Below the pieces are notes generated by a model. That model made no database searches. It saw only the letters and a program-made list of their open reading frames with translations, and was not told where the DNA came from. From assembly GCF_029714285.1 (NCBI RefSeq), contig NZ_CP121662.1, positions 1,612,001-1,676,000 of the forward strand: a DNA stretch of 64,000 bases. Reading direction: 5' to 3'. The position numbers were made by a program, and so were the translations under genes. This stretch comes from Rhizobium sp. CB3090. GTDB taxonomy: Bacteria; Pseudomonadota; Alphaproteobacteria; Rhizobiales; Rhizobiaceae. This document shows positions 34,164 through 44,146 of the stretch, piece after piece (positions within the stretch are counted from its first letter, which is position 1; the number at the start of each line of letters is the position of its first letter).

Positions 34164-34472
34164 GTTCGCCTTTCGGCTGACGCCAGAGCATATATCAGGT
34201 CGGAAGCGCAATATCTGAAGGACAGAAGTCCGGCCGCAGCTCTTCGTTTTCTTGACGATTTGAATCGGCTCAAAACCAATCTGCTTCTTTTCCCGCAGAT
34301 GGGCTTTCGGAGCGACGAATTACCAATCCCCGGCGTTCTGAGATTCACGATGGGAGATTATTTGGTCGACTACGAAGTCGCTGGTGATCTGATAGAAATC
34401 AGAGCTATTCGCCACGCTCACCAAAGACCTCCGGGTCTCGGGATCGATGATGATTTCGATTTCGAGGGATAA
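34164..34472 (+). CDS. ParE/RelE-family toxin, start codon missing or non-canonical
   Basis: The frame reads 'RVRLSADARAYIRSEAQYLK', then 'DRSPAAALRFLDDLNRLKTN', 'PQMGFRSDELPIPGVLRFTM', 'GDYLVDYEVAGDLIEIRAIR' and 'HAHQRPPGL', a complete ParE-like fold of about 103 residues. Between the in-frame stop at 34122 and the conserved start no ATG, GTG or TTG exists; the first TTG (34260) would remove 32 conserved residues, and only CTG at 34215 or ATC at 34194 lie closer. Reading CTG at 34151 with one base removed from the GGG at 34162-34164 would give 'LLKEVRLSAD', so a one-base insertion is possible. The protein is otherwise intact. It may be a start-defective pseudogene or use an unusual start. 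Confidence 0.6.
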   Translation, partial: VRLSADARAYIRSEAQYLKDRSPAAALRFLDDLNRLKTNLLLFPQMGFRSDELPIPGVLRFTMGDYLVDYEVAGDLIEIRAIRHAHQRPPGLGIDDDFDFEG

Positions 34473-34510
34473 AGAATCTCATCGGACTAAAACTTGAGAG
34501 CCCACCCTCG

Positions 34511-34936
34511 TCAATCCGAAGGCCCTGCCGTCAGCAATCCCGGCCGCCCTTGCTTGTATTGCGGCAATCCATCGCTGATCTCGTAAAAATCGCCCTTGTC
34601 GGCGCAATAGATATGGTAGGCCAATTTCAGGTCGCTTGGCCTATCGAAGAGGCCGGCCATGATCGAGATTTCTCCGGCGTCGTCGGCCACCCAGAAAAGT
34701 GCCGAACCGCAGGTTCGGCAGAAGCCGCGACGGGCAAAGGAGCTGGCGCGGTACCAGGTGATCGCGTCTTCACCTTCGATCGTGATATTGTCGAGGGGAA
34801 CATTGGTCGCGGCGTAATAGAGCCCCGTCTGCTTGCGGCATTGCGAGCAGTGACAGGCGACCACCTCCCGCAATGGGCCATGTGTCTTGAAACGTACGCT
34901 GCCGCAAAGGCAAGCGCCGGTGTGATCGTCATTCAT
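34511..34936 (-). CDS. GFA-family (Mss4-fold) zinc protein
   Basis: 141 residues. Zn-binding cysteines in 'GACLCGSVRF', 'VACHCSQCRKQTG' and 'GFCRTCGSALFW' define the glutathione-dependent formaldehyde-activating enzyme (GFA/CENP-V) family. Most members outside true GFA have no proven activity. It is convergent with the toxin gene (38 bp apart). Confidence 0.88.
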   Translation of the reverse strand: MNDDHTGACLCGSVRFKTHGPLREVVACHCSQCRKQTGLYYAATNVPLDNITIEGEDAITWYRASSFARRGFCRTCGSALFWVADDAGEISIMAGLFDRPSDLKLAYHIYCADKGDFYEISDGLPQYKQGRPGLLTAGPSD

Positions 34937-35030
34937 GCTGATCCTCTCTCATTTCGCGACAACTTTTACGATGATGCCGTTCGCGTCAAATGCAAAGAAA
35001 TGAAGCAGGCTTCAACGAGATTGATTGCAC

Positions 35031-35061
35031 AAAAAAAACGGGCCGGTATGAGCCGGCCCGT
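35031..35061 (-). terminator. Terminator of the DAHP synthase gene
   Basis: Perfect 9-bp stem ACGGGCCGG / CCGGCCCGT with a 6-nt loop, followed on the minus strand by eight T residues (35031-35038). Confidence 0.93.
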
Positions 35062-35087
35062 CCATGGATGATAATGATAGCTTTCGA

Positions 35088-36461
35088 TCAGCCGTGCGCA
35101 CGCAGACGCTTCTCGTCGCGACCGCCCTTCATGCGTTCGGCGAGCAGGAAGGCCAACTCCAGCGCCTGGTCGGCATTCAAACGCGGATCGCAATGAGTGT
35201 GGTAGCGATCCTGCAGGTCATCGGCCGTCACGGCGCGGGCGCCGCCCGTGCATTCGGTCACGTCCTTGCCGGTCATCTCGATATGGATGCCGCCCGGATG
35301 CGTGCCCTCGGCACGGTGAATCTGGAAGAAGCTTTCGACTTCCGACAAAATCCGCTCGAAGGGCCGGGTCTTGTAGCTGTTGAGCGTGATCGTATTGCCG
35401 TGCATCGGATCGCAGGACCACACGACCTTGCGGCCTTCGCGCTCGACGGCGCGGATGAGACGCGGCAGATTTTCGGCGACCTTGTCGTGGCCGAAGCGGC
35501 AGATCAGCGTCAGGCGGCCGGCTTCGTTCTGCGGGTTCAAAATATCGATGAGGTTGAGCAGGTCGTCCGCCTGCAGCGAAGGACCGCACTTCAGGCCGAT
35601 CGGGTTCTTGATGCCGCGGAAATATTCCACATGGGCGTGATCGGCCTGGCGCGTGCGGTCGCCGATCCAGAGCATGTGGCCAGACGTGGCGTACCAGTCG
35701 CCCGACGTGGAATCGACGCGAGTGAAGGCTTCTTCATAGCCGAGCAGCAACGCCTCGTGACTGGTGAAGAAATCGGTCTCGCGCAGGCTCGCATTGCTCT
35801 CGGCGGTGATGCCGATCGCTCTCATGAAATCCATGGTCTCGCCGATACGATCGGCAAGCTTGCGGTAGCGCTCGCCCTGCGGGCTGTCCTTGACGAAGCC
35901 GAGCATCCACTTCTGCACGTTTTCCAGGTTGGCGTAACCGCCCATGGCGAAGGCGCGCAGAAGATTGAGCGTTGCGGCAGACTGACGGTAAGCCATCATC
36001 TGACGGTCCGGATTGGGAATGCGCGCTTCTTCGGTGAACTCGATGCCGTTGATGATGTCGCCGCGATAGCTCGGCAGCGATATGCCATTCTGCGTTTCGA
36101 TGTTCGAAGACCGGGGCTTGGCGAACTGACCGGCGATACGGCCGACCTTCACGACGGGCAGTTGCGCACCAAAGGTCAGCACGACGGCCATCTGCAGGAA
36201 GGCGCGGAAGAAATCGCGGATCGTGTCGGCGCCATGCTCAGCGAAGCTTTCGGCGCAATCGCCACCCTGCAGCAGAAAACCGTTGCCTTCTGCGACATTG
36301 GCAAGATGTGCCTTCAGACGACGAGCTTCACCGGCAAAAACGAGCGGAGGATAGCTTGCAAGCTGCGCTTCGGTAGCCGCCAGCGCTGCCTGATCCGGAT
36401 ATTCCGGCACCTGCTGGATCGGTTTTTGCCGCCAACTATTCGGTGTCCAATTCTGTGCCAT
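35088..36461 (-). CDS. Class II 3-deoxy-7-phosphoheptulonate (DAHP) synthase
   Basis: 457 residues, starting at '[20 protein letters not shown]'; a start 7 codons upstream lacks support. Plant-type class II motifs: '[15 protein letters not shown]', '[12 protein letters not shown]', '[12 protein letters not shown]' and '[15 protein letters not shown]', with the metal Cys in 'GDCAESF'. It condenses PEP and erythrose 4-phosphate in the first step of the shikimate pathway. Rhizobia use this class instead of the E. coli AroFGH type. It is 148 bp downstream of gor in the same direction, and a terminator follows it. Confidence 0.95.
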   Translation of the reverse strand: MAQNWTPNSWRQKPIQQVPEYPDQAALAATEAQLASYPPLVFAGEARRLKAHLANVAEGNGFLLQGGDCAESFAEHGADTIRDFFRAFLQMAVVLTFGAQLPVVKVGRIAGQFAKPRSSNIETQNGISLPSYRGDIINGIEFTEEARIPNPDRQMMAYRQSAATLNLLRAFAMGGYANLENVQKWMLGFVKDSPQGERYRKLADRIGETMDFMRAIGITAESNASLRETDFFTSHEALLLGYEEAFTRVDSTSGDWYATSGHMLWIGDRTRQADHAHVEYFRGIKNPIGLKCGPSLQADDLLNLIDILNPQNEAGRLTLICRFGHDKVAENLPRLIRAVEREGRKVVWSCDPMHGNTITLNSYKTRPFERILSEVESFFQIHRAEGTHPGGIHIEMTGKDVTECTGGARAVTADDLQDRYHTHCDPRLNADQALELAFLLAERMKGGRDEKRLRAHG

Positions 36462-36609
36462 CTCACTCACCTGTTTCCGCACCCGGTCTTCGCCAAGTGT
36501 CTCGCCGTCATAAATAACGCGCGCTTATAAACCTTTGCCGGCTGCTTGCAAAGGCGAACCATCTATTCAAGAGGTCTTTTATGCGCGGTTGGAAGTGCTG
36601 TTCTATTCT

Positions 36610-37995
36610 TTATACGCGCTCACCGTTGCGGATGCGATAGCTCGGCGTGTACATCGTCACCAGTTCTTCCGACGCGGTCGGATGAACGGCCATGGTACGA
36701 TCGAAATCTTCCTTGGTGCAGCCAGCCTTCAGGGGAATGCCGAGCAACTGCGCCATCTCGCCGGCGTCATGGCCGAGAATATGCGCACCGATCACCCTGC
36801 GGTCGGCAGAATTGACAATCAGCTTCATGATCATCTTTTCGCTGCGGCCGGACAAGGTTGCCTTCATCGGCCTGAACTGGGCGCGATAAATTTCAAGTTC
36901 CGGATAACGCTTGGCGGCGTCCTCTTCGGTCAGGCCTACGGTGCCGATCTCCGGCTGCGAGAAGACGGCGGTCGGGATCAGTTCGTGATCCGGGCGGGTC
37001 GGATTGTTCTTATAGACGGTTTCGATGAAGCACATGGCCTCATGGATCGCGACCGGCGTCAACTGTACCCGATCGGTGACATCGCCAAGCGCATAGATGT
37101 TCGGCACCGATGTCCGCGAATATTCGTCGACGACGATGGCACCAAATTCGTTGATCGCCACGCCGGCAGCTTCCAGCCCGATATTCTTCGTATTCGGCGT
37201 GCGGCCAAGCGCCAGCATCACCGTGTCCACCTTCAACTGCTTGTCATTCTTCGTCAGAGCGCTCAGGCCATCTTCCGTCTTCGTCACTTGTTCGATGATG
37301 TCATGGCAGAGAATGCGGATGCCCTTGGCCTCCATCGCCTCATGCAGGCCCTTGCGAAGGTCATGGTCGAAGCGCGACAGGATCTCCGCGCCGCGATAGA
37401 TCAATGTGGTCTCGACCCCGAGCCCGTGAAAGATGTTGGCGAATTCCACGGCAATATAGCCGCCGCCGGCAATGAGGATCGATTTCGGCAGTTCTTCCAG
37501 GTGGAAAGCCTCGTTGGAAGAGATGCAGAGCTCATGGCCGGGCAGCGCCGTATGCAGGTTCGGCGTACCGCCGGTGGCGACGACGATCGTTTCTGCAGTG
37601 ACGGTTCTGCCTGTCTTCAGCAGGCGGATCGTGTGGGCGTCGACCAGCTCGGCACGCGTATCGAATATCTCGGCCTTGGCGTTGTCGAGCCCCTTGCGAT
37701 AGAGCCCTTCCAAGCGGGCGATCTCTTTGTTCTTCGCTTCGATCAGCTTCTTCCAGTCGAACGTGCTTTCGCCGACCGTCCAACCGAACCCTGCCGCATC
37801 CTCAAAATGCTCGCTGTATTGCGAGGCGTAGACGAAGAGCTTCTTCGGAACGCAGCCGCGGATGACGCAGGTTCCGCCATAACGATATTCCTCGGCGATA
37901 CCGACCTTCTTCCCGAGGGACGCGGCAACGCGCGCGCTGCGCACGCCACCCGAACCGCCGCCAACGACGAAGAGATCGAAATCGAAGGAAGACAT
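36610..37995 (-). CDS. gor: Glutathione-disulfide reductase
   Basis: 461 residues. The FAD motif 'LFVVGGGSGGVRSARVAASL', the redox-active disulfide 'GGTCVIRGCVPKKLFVYASQ', the NADPH-binding 'ILIAGGGYIAVEFANIFHGL', and the C-terminal 'TMAVHPTASEELVTMYT' with the catalytic His-Glu pair are all present. It uses NADPH to reduce GSSG in the cytoplasm. The ATG follows GCAGGAGTATTCA. The rpiA-DUF2059 unit upstream is separated by a terminator, so gor has its own promoter. Confidence 0.96.
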   Translation of the reverse strand: MSSFDFDLFVVGGGSGGVRSARVAASLGKKVGIAEEYRYGGTCVIRGCVPKKLFVYASQYSEHFEDAAGFGWTVGESTFDWKKLIEAKNKEIARLEGLYRKGLDNAKAEIFDTRAELVDAHTIRLLKTGRTVTAETIVVATGGTPNLHTALPGHELCISSNEAFHLEELPKSILIAGGGYIAVEFANIFHGLGVETTLIYRGAEILSRFDHDLRKGLHEAMEAKGIRILCHDIIEQVTKTEDGLSALTKNDKQLKVDTVMLALGRTPNTKNIGLEAAGVAINEFGAIVVDEYSRTSVPNIYALGDVTDRVQLTPVAIHEAMCFIETVYKNNPTRPDHELIPTAVFSQPEIGTVGLTEEDAAKRYPELEIYRAQFRPMKATLSGRSEKMIMKLIVNSADRRVIGAHILGHDAGEMAQLLGIPLKAGCTKEDFDRTMAVHPTASEELVTMYTPSYRIRNGERV

Positions 37996-38077
37996 TGAAT
38001 ACTCCTGCGGAAATGAAACGGCGCGACGTGCCGAGGAAAGATCGGCACTGATATAGGATTTCGAAGAGCAAAAAGAA

Positions 38078-38103
38078 AAGCCCGGAACGATATCCGGGCT
38101 TTG
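38078..38103 (-). terminator. Terminator after the rpiA-DUF2059 unit
   Basis: Perfect 10-bp stem AAAGCCCGGA / TCCGGGCTTT; on the minus strand the hairpin is followed by TCTTTTTGC. Confidence 0.85.
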
Positions 38104-38124
38104 AAATTCGAAGGCCTAATCCAC

Positions 38125-38164
38125 GATCCCGAAAAATGCGGACCGATTTTCGGATGGGATCATA
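38125..38164. repeat. Rhizobial-type palindromic repeat (GATCCCGAAAA..TTTTCGG..GATC)
   Basis: GATCCCGAAAA and TTTTCGGATGGGATC form a near-palindrome with GCGGACCGA in the centre. It closely resembles a short repeat found many times in Rhizobium and Mesorhizobium intergenic regions (a GATCCCGAAAAGTGG..ACCGGTTTTCGGA..GATC pattern, recalled from memory). It sits between the DUF2059 stop and its terminator. Confidence 0.6.
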
Positions 38165-38177
38165 GACAGGATCAAAC

Positions 38178-38765
38178 TTACTTCTTCGCTGCCGGCTTCT
38201 GTGCCGGAGCCCCTGGTGCCGGCTGAGCGTTGTCGGTGGAGTCCGTCGGCGGGGGAGCGATCGGGGCCTTCACCACCTTCTGCAGAGCGTCGCTGCTCTG
38301 GTTGGCGAGATCGCGAGAGATGCCCTGCCCCCAGATATCGGCGGCCTTGTAGAGCGCGCGCGTTGCGATCGGGCCGTCTTTGAGAAGCTTCTTGCCGGCC
38401 GGCGAGTTGTAGAAATCGGCGATCGCCTTCAGTTCGTCGATGGTAAACGCCTTCGCGTAGGTCACAGCGGCTTCCCGCTCGAGATCGGCGCGGCGTGGCG
38501 CCAGAGCAAGTGCTGTTGCGTCGACGGACGAGTTGATGGCGTCACCGAAGTTCGGGTTCGCCTGGATCATCGTGCTCTTCAATTGCTCGGCGAGATTCGG
38601 CAGGATGTTGTCGAACTGGTTCGTGATGCCGAGCGCATTGATAGCGGCACGTGCAGCCTTGATCTGATCTTCCGTGACTTCCTGAGCGCTGGCGGAACCG
38701 AGCGCGATGCCTGAAAGAACGATGGTCGCAGCGGCAAAACGGCCAAGACCCGCTATTTTGATCAT
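38178..38765 (-). CDS. DUF2059 secreted protein
   Basis: 195 residues. Signal peptide 'MIKIAGLGRFAAATIVLSGI..', cleavage near ASA-QE. The conserved block 'FTIDELKAIADFYNSPAGKK' is the DUF2059 signature. A Pro/Ala/Lys tail (APPPTDST.. to end) is likely disordered and may contact the cell wall. It is 13 bp downstream of rpiA and co-transcribed. The start follows AGGAGCACTGAACTC. Function unknown; probably periplasmic. Confidence 0.85.
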   Translation of the reverse strand: MIKIAGLGRFAAATIVLSGIALGSASAQEVTEDQIKAARAAINALGITNQFDNILPNLAEQLKSTMIQANPNFGDAINSSVDATALALAPRRADLEREAAVTYAKAFTIDELKAIADFYNSPAGKKLLKDGPIATRALYKAADIWGQGISRDLANQSSDALQKVVKAPIAPPPTDSTDNAQPAPGAPAQKPAAKK

Positions 38766-38778
38766 GAGTTCAGTGCTC

Positions 38779-39480
38779 CTATGTATTGTTCGCCTGCAAC
38801 GTGCGTGCGCCGGCGGGACCGGCAATGATCGCAAGTGTCGCCATGTTGATGAAGAGCCCGTGTTCGACAACACCGGGAATCGAATGCAGCTCAATCGACA
38901 GCGCCTCTGCATCAGGAATGCGGCCAAAAGATGCGTCGATAATGAAATGCCCACCGTCGGTCATGAAGTTGCCGCCATCCGACTGTCGCAGGTTGAGCGC
39001 TCCGGAAAGGCCGAGGCGGGATGCCGCCTTCTCGATCAGGATACGCGTGGACACGAGGCCGAACGGATTGACCTCGATCGGCAGCGGAAACGCGCCAAGC
39101 GTCTCGACGACCTTGCTCTCGTCGGCAATGACGATCATCCGCGCCGACGAAGCTGCGACGATTTTTTCGCGCAGCAACGCGCCGCCACCGCCTTTGATCA
39201 GCCGCAAAGCGCCGTCCAGTTCGTCGGCACCATCGATGGTGAGGTCGAGTTCCGGAAGTTCATCGAGCGACTTCAGCGGCACGCCGAGTTCGACACAGAG
39301 CTTTGCCGTGCGCTCGGAGGTCGGAACGCCCTCGATCACGAGGCCAGCGGCAACCTTCTCGGCGAGCAATCGAACGAATTCTTCCGCCGTGCTTCCCGTG
39401 CCGATCCCGAGCCGCATGCCGCTTTCGACATGAGCCAGAGCCGCTCTTGCAGCCTCGATCTTCAATTGGCGGGCGTCCAT
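38779..39480 (-). CDS. rpiA: Ribose-5-phosphate isomerase A
   Basis: 233 residues, starting at '[20 protein letters not shown]' after a CAGGTGGCGC site; upstream in-frame codons are unlikely. Family motifs: '[20 protein letters not shown]', '[20 protein letters not shown]' (catalytic Asp), '[15 protein letters not shown]'. It interconverts ribose 5-phosphate and ribulose 5-phosphate, linking with gnd elsewhere in the window. First gene of the rpiA-DUF2059 unit. Confidence 0.96.
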   Translation of the reverse strand: MDARQLKIEAARAALAHVESGMRLGIGTGSTAEEFVRLLAEKVAAGLVIEGVPTSERTAKLCVELGVPLKSLDELPELDLTIDGADELDGALRLIKGGGGALLREKIVAASSARMIVIADESKVVETLGAFPLPIEVNPFGLVSTRILIEKAASRLGLSGALNLRQSDGGNFMTDGGHFIIDASFGRIPDAEALSIELHSIPGVVEHGLFINMATLAIIAGPAGARTLQANNT

Positions 39481-39675
39481 GCGCCACCTGCTCCCGATTG
39501 TTACGTTGGAGTGCTGTTTACACGGCTCTCCCCGCAAACGAAAGCCAAAATAACGGCGCTGAATAGAAATCGGCGACCATAGTCGACAGGGCTTAAAGAG
39601 GCTTTGGTTGCAATTGCCAGCCCGATCTTTTAACTCGAAAAGACCTGCTTCTTCTTACCCAAAGGCCGATTCCTC

Positions 39676-40350
39676 GTGAAATCTCCCCTTGTCGTATTCG
39701 ATCTCGACGGCACATTGGTCGACACCGCGCCCGATCTCATCGCGAGCCTCAACCATACGATCGCCAGCCTCGATCTTGCTCCCGTCGGCTACGAAAACCT
39801 GACGCATCTCGTCGGGCATGGCGCACAAGCGATGATCGAACGAGCCTGCCGCCTGCGCGGTCATCCGCTCGAATCCGGCGATCTACCGCCGCTGCTGCAA
39901 CGCTTCATCGCTTTTTACACCGACACCATGCCCGGCGATAGCACGCCGTTTCCCGGCATCGTCAACGCCATGGATGCGCTGAAGGCCGCGGGCTTCCGTC
40001 TGGCGGTCTGCACCAACAAGCTGGAAAAACTGGCGGTGACGTTGATCGAACGGCTGAACCTGATGCATTATTTCGATGTCGTCACCGGCGGCGATACCTT
40101 CACCGTCCGCAAGCCGGATGCGCAGCATCTGATCGGCACCATCGAGCGCGCCGGCGGAATACTTTCCCGCACTGTCATGGTCGGCGACAGCGCCAACGAC
40201 ATTTTGGTCGCCCACAATGCCGGCGTACCCTCGATCGCCGTGCCCTTCGGCTATTCCGATGTTGGCGTCGAAACATTGGGGCCGAGCCGGGTTATCGCGC
40301 ATTACGACGAATTGACGCCCGACTTCGTTCGCGGATTGCTGACTGCGTAG
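39676..40350 (+). CDS. gph: Phosphoglycolate phosphatase, HAD superfamily
   Basis: 224 residues from a GTG. HAD motif I 'VVFDLDGTLVDTAPDLIASL', motif II 'VCTNK', motif III Lys in 'VRKPDAQHL', and motif IV 'VMVGDSANDILVAHNAG'. The cap domain with 'HLVGHGAQAMIERACR' fits Gph. It dephosphorylates 2-phosphoglycolate. It is divergent from rpiA; the 195-bp gap between them probably holds both promoters. Confidence 0.92.
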   Translation: MKSPLVVFDLDGTLVDTAPDLIASLNHTIASLDLAPVGYENLTHLVGHGAQAMIERACRLRGHPLESGDLPPLLQRFIAFYTDTMPGDSTPFPGIVNAMDALKAAGFRLAVCTNKLEKLAVTLIERLNLMHYFDVVTGGDTFTVRKPDAQHLIGTIERAGGILSRTVMVGDSANDILVAHNAGVPSIAVPFGYSDVGVETLGPSRVIAHYDELTPDFVRGLLTA

Positions 40351-40381
40351 AGCTGCGGAAAGATTGCGAATCCAGGCGCTC

Positions 40382-40422
40382 GAATGACAAAAGGCGGCCC
40401 AACGGACCGCCTTTTGTCATTC
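40382..40422. terminator. Bidirectional terminator between gph and the L,D-transpeptidase gene
   Basis: Perfect 16-bp inverted repeat (GAATGACAAAAGGCGG at 40382-40397 with its complement at 40407-40422) around a 9-nt loop. It has A- and T-runs in both directions and serves the convergent genes. Confidence 0.93.
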
Positions 40423-40437
40423 TTGATCTCACGATAA

Positions 40438-42339
40438 TCAAATCTGTGCAGTGCGCGCCTTGGTGGTCGCATCGAGCGCCTTCTGCGTTGCCGCATCGCG
40501 ATCGTAGACATCGTTGAAATACTGCACGACGCCGTCCTTGTTCGGCCAGGCGGTGAAGTAAGCGATGTAGATCGGCAACTTCTGCGGCACGGGCACCGCC
40601 TTGTTCTGGCCGGTGGCGATCTGCTTGGCGACATCATCGACCGTCGTGTTCAGAACGGCAGCGGCCATCGCGCGCGGATCTGCGAGGCGGACGCAGCCGT
40701 GGCTGAGCGCGCGCATGTCCTTCTTGAAAAAGCTCTTTTGCGGCGTGTCATGCATGTAGATCGCATGCGAGTTCGGGAAAAGGATCTTCAGCTCGCCCAG
40801 TGCATTGTCGCTGCTCGGCGGCTGGCGGACGGAAACGCTCTTCGTTGAACCGTACCAGTCGACGCTGGAGGAAGCGACGGCATGGCCACCGACTTCGACC
40901 TGGTATCCCATGCGATCGAGATAGTTCGGATCGGCGCGCAGTTTCGGCAGCATTTCGTTGATAATGATCGACTGCGGAACGCCCCAGAACGGATTGAACT
41001 CAACGGTCTGGATCTGATCCTCGAAGAAGAAGGTCTGATGTTGCTTGCCGCCAACGACGACACGCATCGACAATTGTTCGTGATTATTGTTGTGGTAGTA
41101 GACCATGAAGGCCGGCTGATTGATGAAGACGTAGCGCGGACCGAGTTCACTCGGCAGCCAGCGCAACTGCTCCATGGCGATGACCAGCTTCTGGATCTTC
41201 GTGTCGTTGTTTTCGCCGACCATAGCGCGAACAGAAGATTGGCCGATGACGCCGTCGGGCGTCAGGCCTTTTTCCTTCTGGAAGTCTTCGACCAGCGAGA
41301 CGAGCTCCGGCGTATAGTCCGGCGTGCCCTTGTAGGCAGCGAGAGTCACGGCGTTCTTGACCTTCAGCGCATCCGAGCCGCGATGCTGGATAGCCTTGAC
41401 GATATTGGCCATTTCCGGCGAGCTGCCGCCGGGCTTCAGGGTGCCGTTCAACGAGATGGAAATGTGCGCGCTGTCGTTGCCGCTTTCGGCGCGAAGCTTG
41501 GCAAGCTCAGCCTTCAACTCCCCGAACTCCTGGTTCGAAGGGCTGCGGCTGTTGAGATAGGCGGCGACATCCGGGCTTGCTCGGAGCAGGCCAAGAACCG
41601 GCATCAGATTGACGTCCTTACGCTTGAAATCGTGATAGCCGGAAATCTTGTTCGGGTCGAGACGGCCGCGGATCGTATCCTGCACGAACATCAGCACCTT
41701 GCCGGAAAGTGCAAGCTCGAATTGCATCAACGCGCGGTCCCGCATTGTCGGATCGACGCTTGCCGGATCGAAGCTCGGCGCCTGGACGGCATAGTCGGCT
41801 GGATCGAGGCCAACGGCACCGGCATCGGCCAGAACGGCCATGGCAGCCTTCGCCTTGTCATTGATGCCATTGTCGGCAACCCAAACGAGCGGCTTGCTCT
41901 GGTCGGCGTAGTAAGCTTCGAGCGCCTTGGCCACATCATTCGTTGCCATGACGCGAGCTTCGGTCAGATAGCGACGCTGGGAAGCGCTGGTGTCGACCGC
42001 AACCGGCGTCGAAGACGCATCGGCAACCGCACCGGTCACCACCGGATCGGCAAAACGGTTGGATGCCACCAGGCGCATGGCCTCAGGCTTGTAGGTATAA
42101 TATTTGGGCGCACTGACACTGGGCAGCGGCTCTTTTGCCTGCGCTGGCGCATCGACGCCAAGACCGGCCTGCGCCGGATTGGCGGTAACCGGGGCGGAGA
42201 TTTGCGTGCTCTGCTGACGCCCCTGCCCTCCGCGAATGAAGTCCATGAGAGTCATGGCATTGGCGGATGACGCACCGGCGGCTGCGATGCAGCAGGAAAG
42301 AGCCAGAACGGATGCTGCGGCTTTGGTGACAAGTTTCAT
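40438..42339 (-). CDS. L,D-transpeptidase, YcbB (LdtD)-like
   Basis: 633 residues with a signal peptide (..'CIAAAGASSANA'). A peptidoglycan-binding region ('LVEDFQKEKGLTPDGVIG') lies before the C-terminal YkuD catalytic domain, which carries the His/Cys motif 'ALSHGCVRLADPRAM'. The scaffold region ('VQDTIRGRLDPNKISGYHDF') is characteristic of the large YcbB type. It forms 3-3 crosslinks in peptidoglycan, which are abundant in Rhizobiales that grow from one pole. It acts in the periplasm and is transcribed alone. Confidence 0.92.
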   Translation of the reverse strand: MKLVTKAAASVLALSCCIAAAGASSANAMTLMDFIRGGQGRQQSTQISAPVTANPAQAGLGVDAPAQAKEPLPSVSAPKYYTYKPEAMRLVASNRFADPVVTGAVADASSTPVAVDTSASQRRYLTEARVMATNDVAKALEAYYADQSKPLVWVADNGINDKAKAAMAVLADAGAVGLDPADYAVQAPSFDPASVDPTMRDRALMQFELALSGKVLMFVQDTIRGRLDPNKISGYHDFKRKDVNLMPVLGLLRASPDVAAYLNSRSPSNQEFGELKAELAKLRAESGNDSAHISISLNGTLKPGGSSPEMANIVKAIQHRGSDALKVKNAVTLAAYKGTPDYTPELVSLVEDFQKEKGLTPDGVIGQSSVRAMVGENNDTKIQKLVIAMEQLRWLPSELGPRYVFINQPAFMVYYHNNNHEQLSMRVVVGGKQHQTFFFEDQIQTVEFNPFWGVPQSIIINEMLPKLRADPNYLDRMGYQVEVGGHAVASSSVDWYGSTKSVSVRQPPSSDNALGELKILFPNSHAIYMHDTPQKSFFKKDMRALSHGCVRLADPRAMAAAVLNTTVDDVAKQIATGQNKAVPVPQKLPIYIAYFTAWPNKDGVVQYFNDVYDRDAATQKALDATTKARTAQI

Positions 42340-42754
42340 TCTCTAATCAGACCCCATATCATGCGGTAGCTCGAGACAGATGACGCTGTTTTCCAATCAA
42401 CTCGGCCGCGATGTTCCAAACACCGTTTAACCATTAGAATGAAAACGGCCAGACCCCGTCTTTCGTTCAATGCCTCAACTTTGTGTGAAAAAGCGAAAGC
42501 ATCCTTCGCGGTTTAGCTCACACAAAATTATGAAATTATTAGTTAATTTTTTATTGAATTTTTGCGCGGTTTTTGAGTGGCAATTCAGATGCCGCCAAGA
42601 ATATCTAGCGAGCGTGTTAAAAAGAACACGGCCCTCCTTATCGTGTCAAAACATGATCGCAACACTCATAAAATAGCACTCCACTGTTTTCCTGGGCACT
42701 GTTCGGACCTATATGACAGCTATCCTTTTCAACAGAAAAGCAGGACCAGGGACA
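42340..42754. promoter_or_regulatory. AT-rich divergent promoter region (L,D-transpeptidase / fumC)
   Basis: A 415-bp gap, strikingly AT-rich at about 42520-42565. It should contain promoters for both flanking genes. A 68-codon open frame here has no ribosome site or family character. No confident -35/-10 pair is assigned. Confidence 0.5.
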
Positions 42755-44146
42755 ATGACCTCCACCCGCACCGAAACCGATACTTTTGGCCCGATCGAAG
42801 TGGCAAGCGACCGCTATTGGGGCGCGCAAGCACAACGGTCACTCGGCAATTTCAAGATCGGCTGGGAGAAGCAGCCGCTGTCGATCGTACGTGCCCTCGG
42901 CATCGTCAAGCAGGCCGCCGCACGCGCCAATGTGGAGCTTGGCCAGCTGGATCCTGCTCTCGGCAAAGTGATCGTGGAGGCGGCGCAGGAAGTCATCGAC
43001 GGCAAGCTCAACGGACACTTCCCGCTGGCTGTCTGGCAGACCGGCTCTGGCACGCAGTCGAACATGAATGCCAATGAGGTGATCTCGAACCGCGCGATCG
43101 AAATGCTGGGCGGCGTCATGGGCTCCAAGAAGCCGGTGCATCCGAACGACCACGTGAACATGAGCCAGTCGTCGAACGACACCTATCCGACGGCCATGCA
43201 TATCGCCTGCGCCGAGCAGATCGTCCACCATCTGCTGCCCAGCCTCAGACATTTGCATGCGGCGCTGGAAAAGAAAGTCGCCGATTTCGCCCATATCATC
43301 AAGATCGGCCGCACCCACACGCAGGATGCCACGCCGCTGACGCTTGGCCAGGAGTTTTCCGGCTATGCCGCGCAGGTTGCGTCTTCGATCAAGCGGATCG
43401 AGCTGACGCTGCCCGGTCTTTGCGAACTCGCGCAGGGCGGAACGGCCGTTGGAACCGGCCTCAACGCGCCGATCGGGTTTGCCGAGAAGGTGGCGGACGA
43501 GATCGCAGAGATCACCGGCCTGCCCTTCGTTACCGCGCCGAACAAATTCGAGGCGCTGGCCGCCCATGATTCGATGGTCTTCAGCCATGGGGCCATCAAT
43601 GCCGCTGCTGCGGCTCTCTTCAAGATCGCCAATGATATCCGCCTGCTCGGCTCCGGTCCGCGTGCTGGGCTCGGGGAGCTGGCATTGCCGGAAAACGAGC
43701 CCGGCTCGTCGATCATGCCGGGCAAGGTCAATCCAACGCAGTGCGAAGCCCTGACGCAGGTCTGCATTCACATCTTCGGAAACAATGCTGCGCTGACCTT
43801 CGCCGACAGCCAGGGTCATTTCGAGCTGAATGTCTACAATCCGATGATGGCCTACAACTTCCTGCAGTCGGTCCAACTGCTCGGCGACGCCGCCGTTTCT
43901 TTCACCGACAATTGCGTGGTCGGCATCGAGGCACGTGAGGACAATATCAAGGCCGGCCTGGAGCGCTCACTGATGCTCGTGACGGCACTCGCCCCGAAGA
44001 TCGGCTACGACAATGCCGCCAAGATCGCCAAGAAGGCCCATAAGAACGGTACGACGTTGAAGGAGGAAGCTTTGGCGAGCGGACTGGTTTCTGCGGAAGA
44101 TTATGACGCGATCGTCCGGCCGGAGACGATGATCGGGCCGAGATGA
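42755..44146 (+). CDS. fumC: Class II fumarate hydratase
   Basis: 463 residues, starting at '[20 protein letters not shown]' after GACCAGGGACA. Superfamily signature '[19 protein letters not shown]' and the active-site regions '[19 protein letters not shown]' and '[15 protein letters not shown]' are intact. Iron-independent homotetramer of the TCA cycle, resistant to oxidative damage. It is followed after 156 bp by a class I (Fe-S) fumarase gene in the same direction. Confidence 0.97.
   Translation: MTSTRTETDTFGPIEVASDRYWGAQAQRSLGNFKIGWEKQPLSIVRALGIVKQAAARANVELGQLDPALGKVIVEAAQEVIDGKLNGHFPLAVWQTGSGTQSNMNANEVISNRAIEMLGGVMGSKKPVHPNDHVNMSQSSNDTYPTAMHIACAEQIVHHLLPSLRHLHAALEKKVADFAHIIKIGRTHTQDATPLTLGQEFSGYAAQVASSIKRIELTLPGLCELAQGGTAVGTGLNAPIGFAEKVADEIAEITGLPFVTAPNKFEALAAHDSMVFSHGAINAAAAALFKIANDIRLLGSGPRAGLGELALPENEPGSSIMPGKVNPTQCEALTQVCIHIFGNNAALTFADSQGHFELNVYNPMMAYNFLQSVQLLGDAAVSFTDNCVVGIEAREDNIKAGLERSLMLVTALAPKIGYDNAAKIAKKAHKNGTTLKEEALASGLVSAEDYDAIVRPETMIGPR

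Noticed and set aside
42470..42676. 68-codon frame in the gap before fumC
   Set aside because: No ribosome site; spans an AT-rich non-coding stretch; no recognisable protein.
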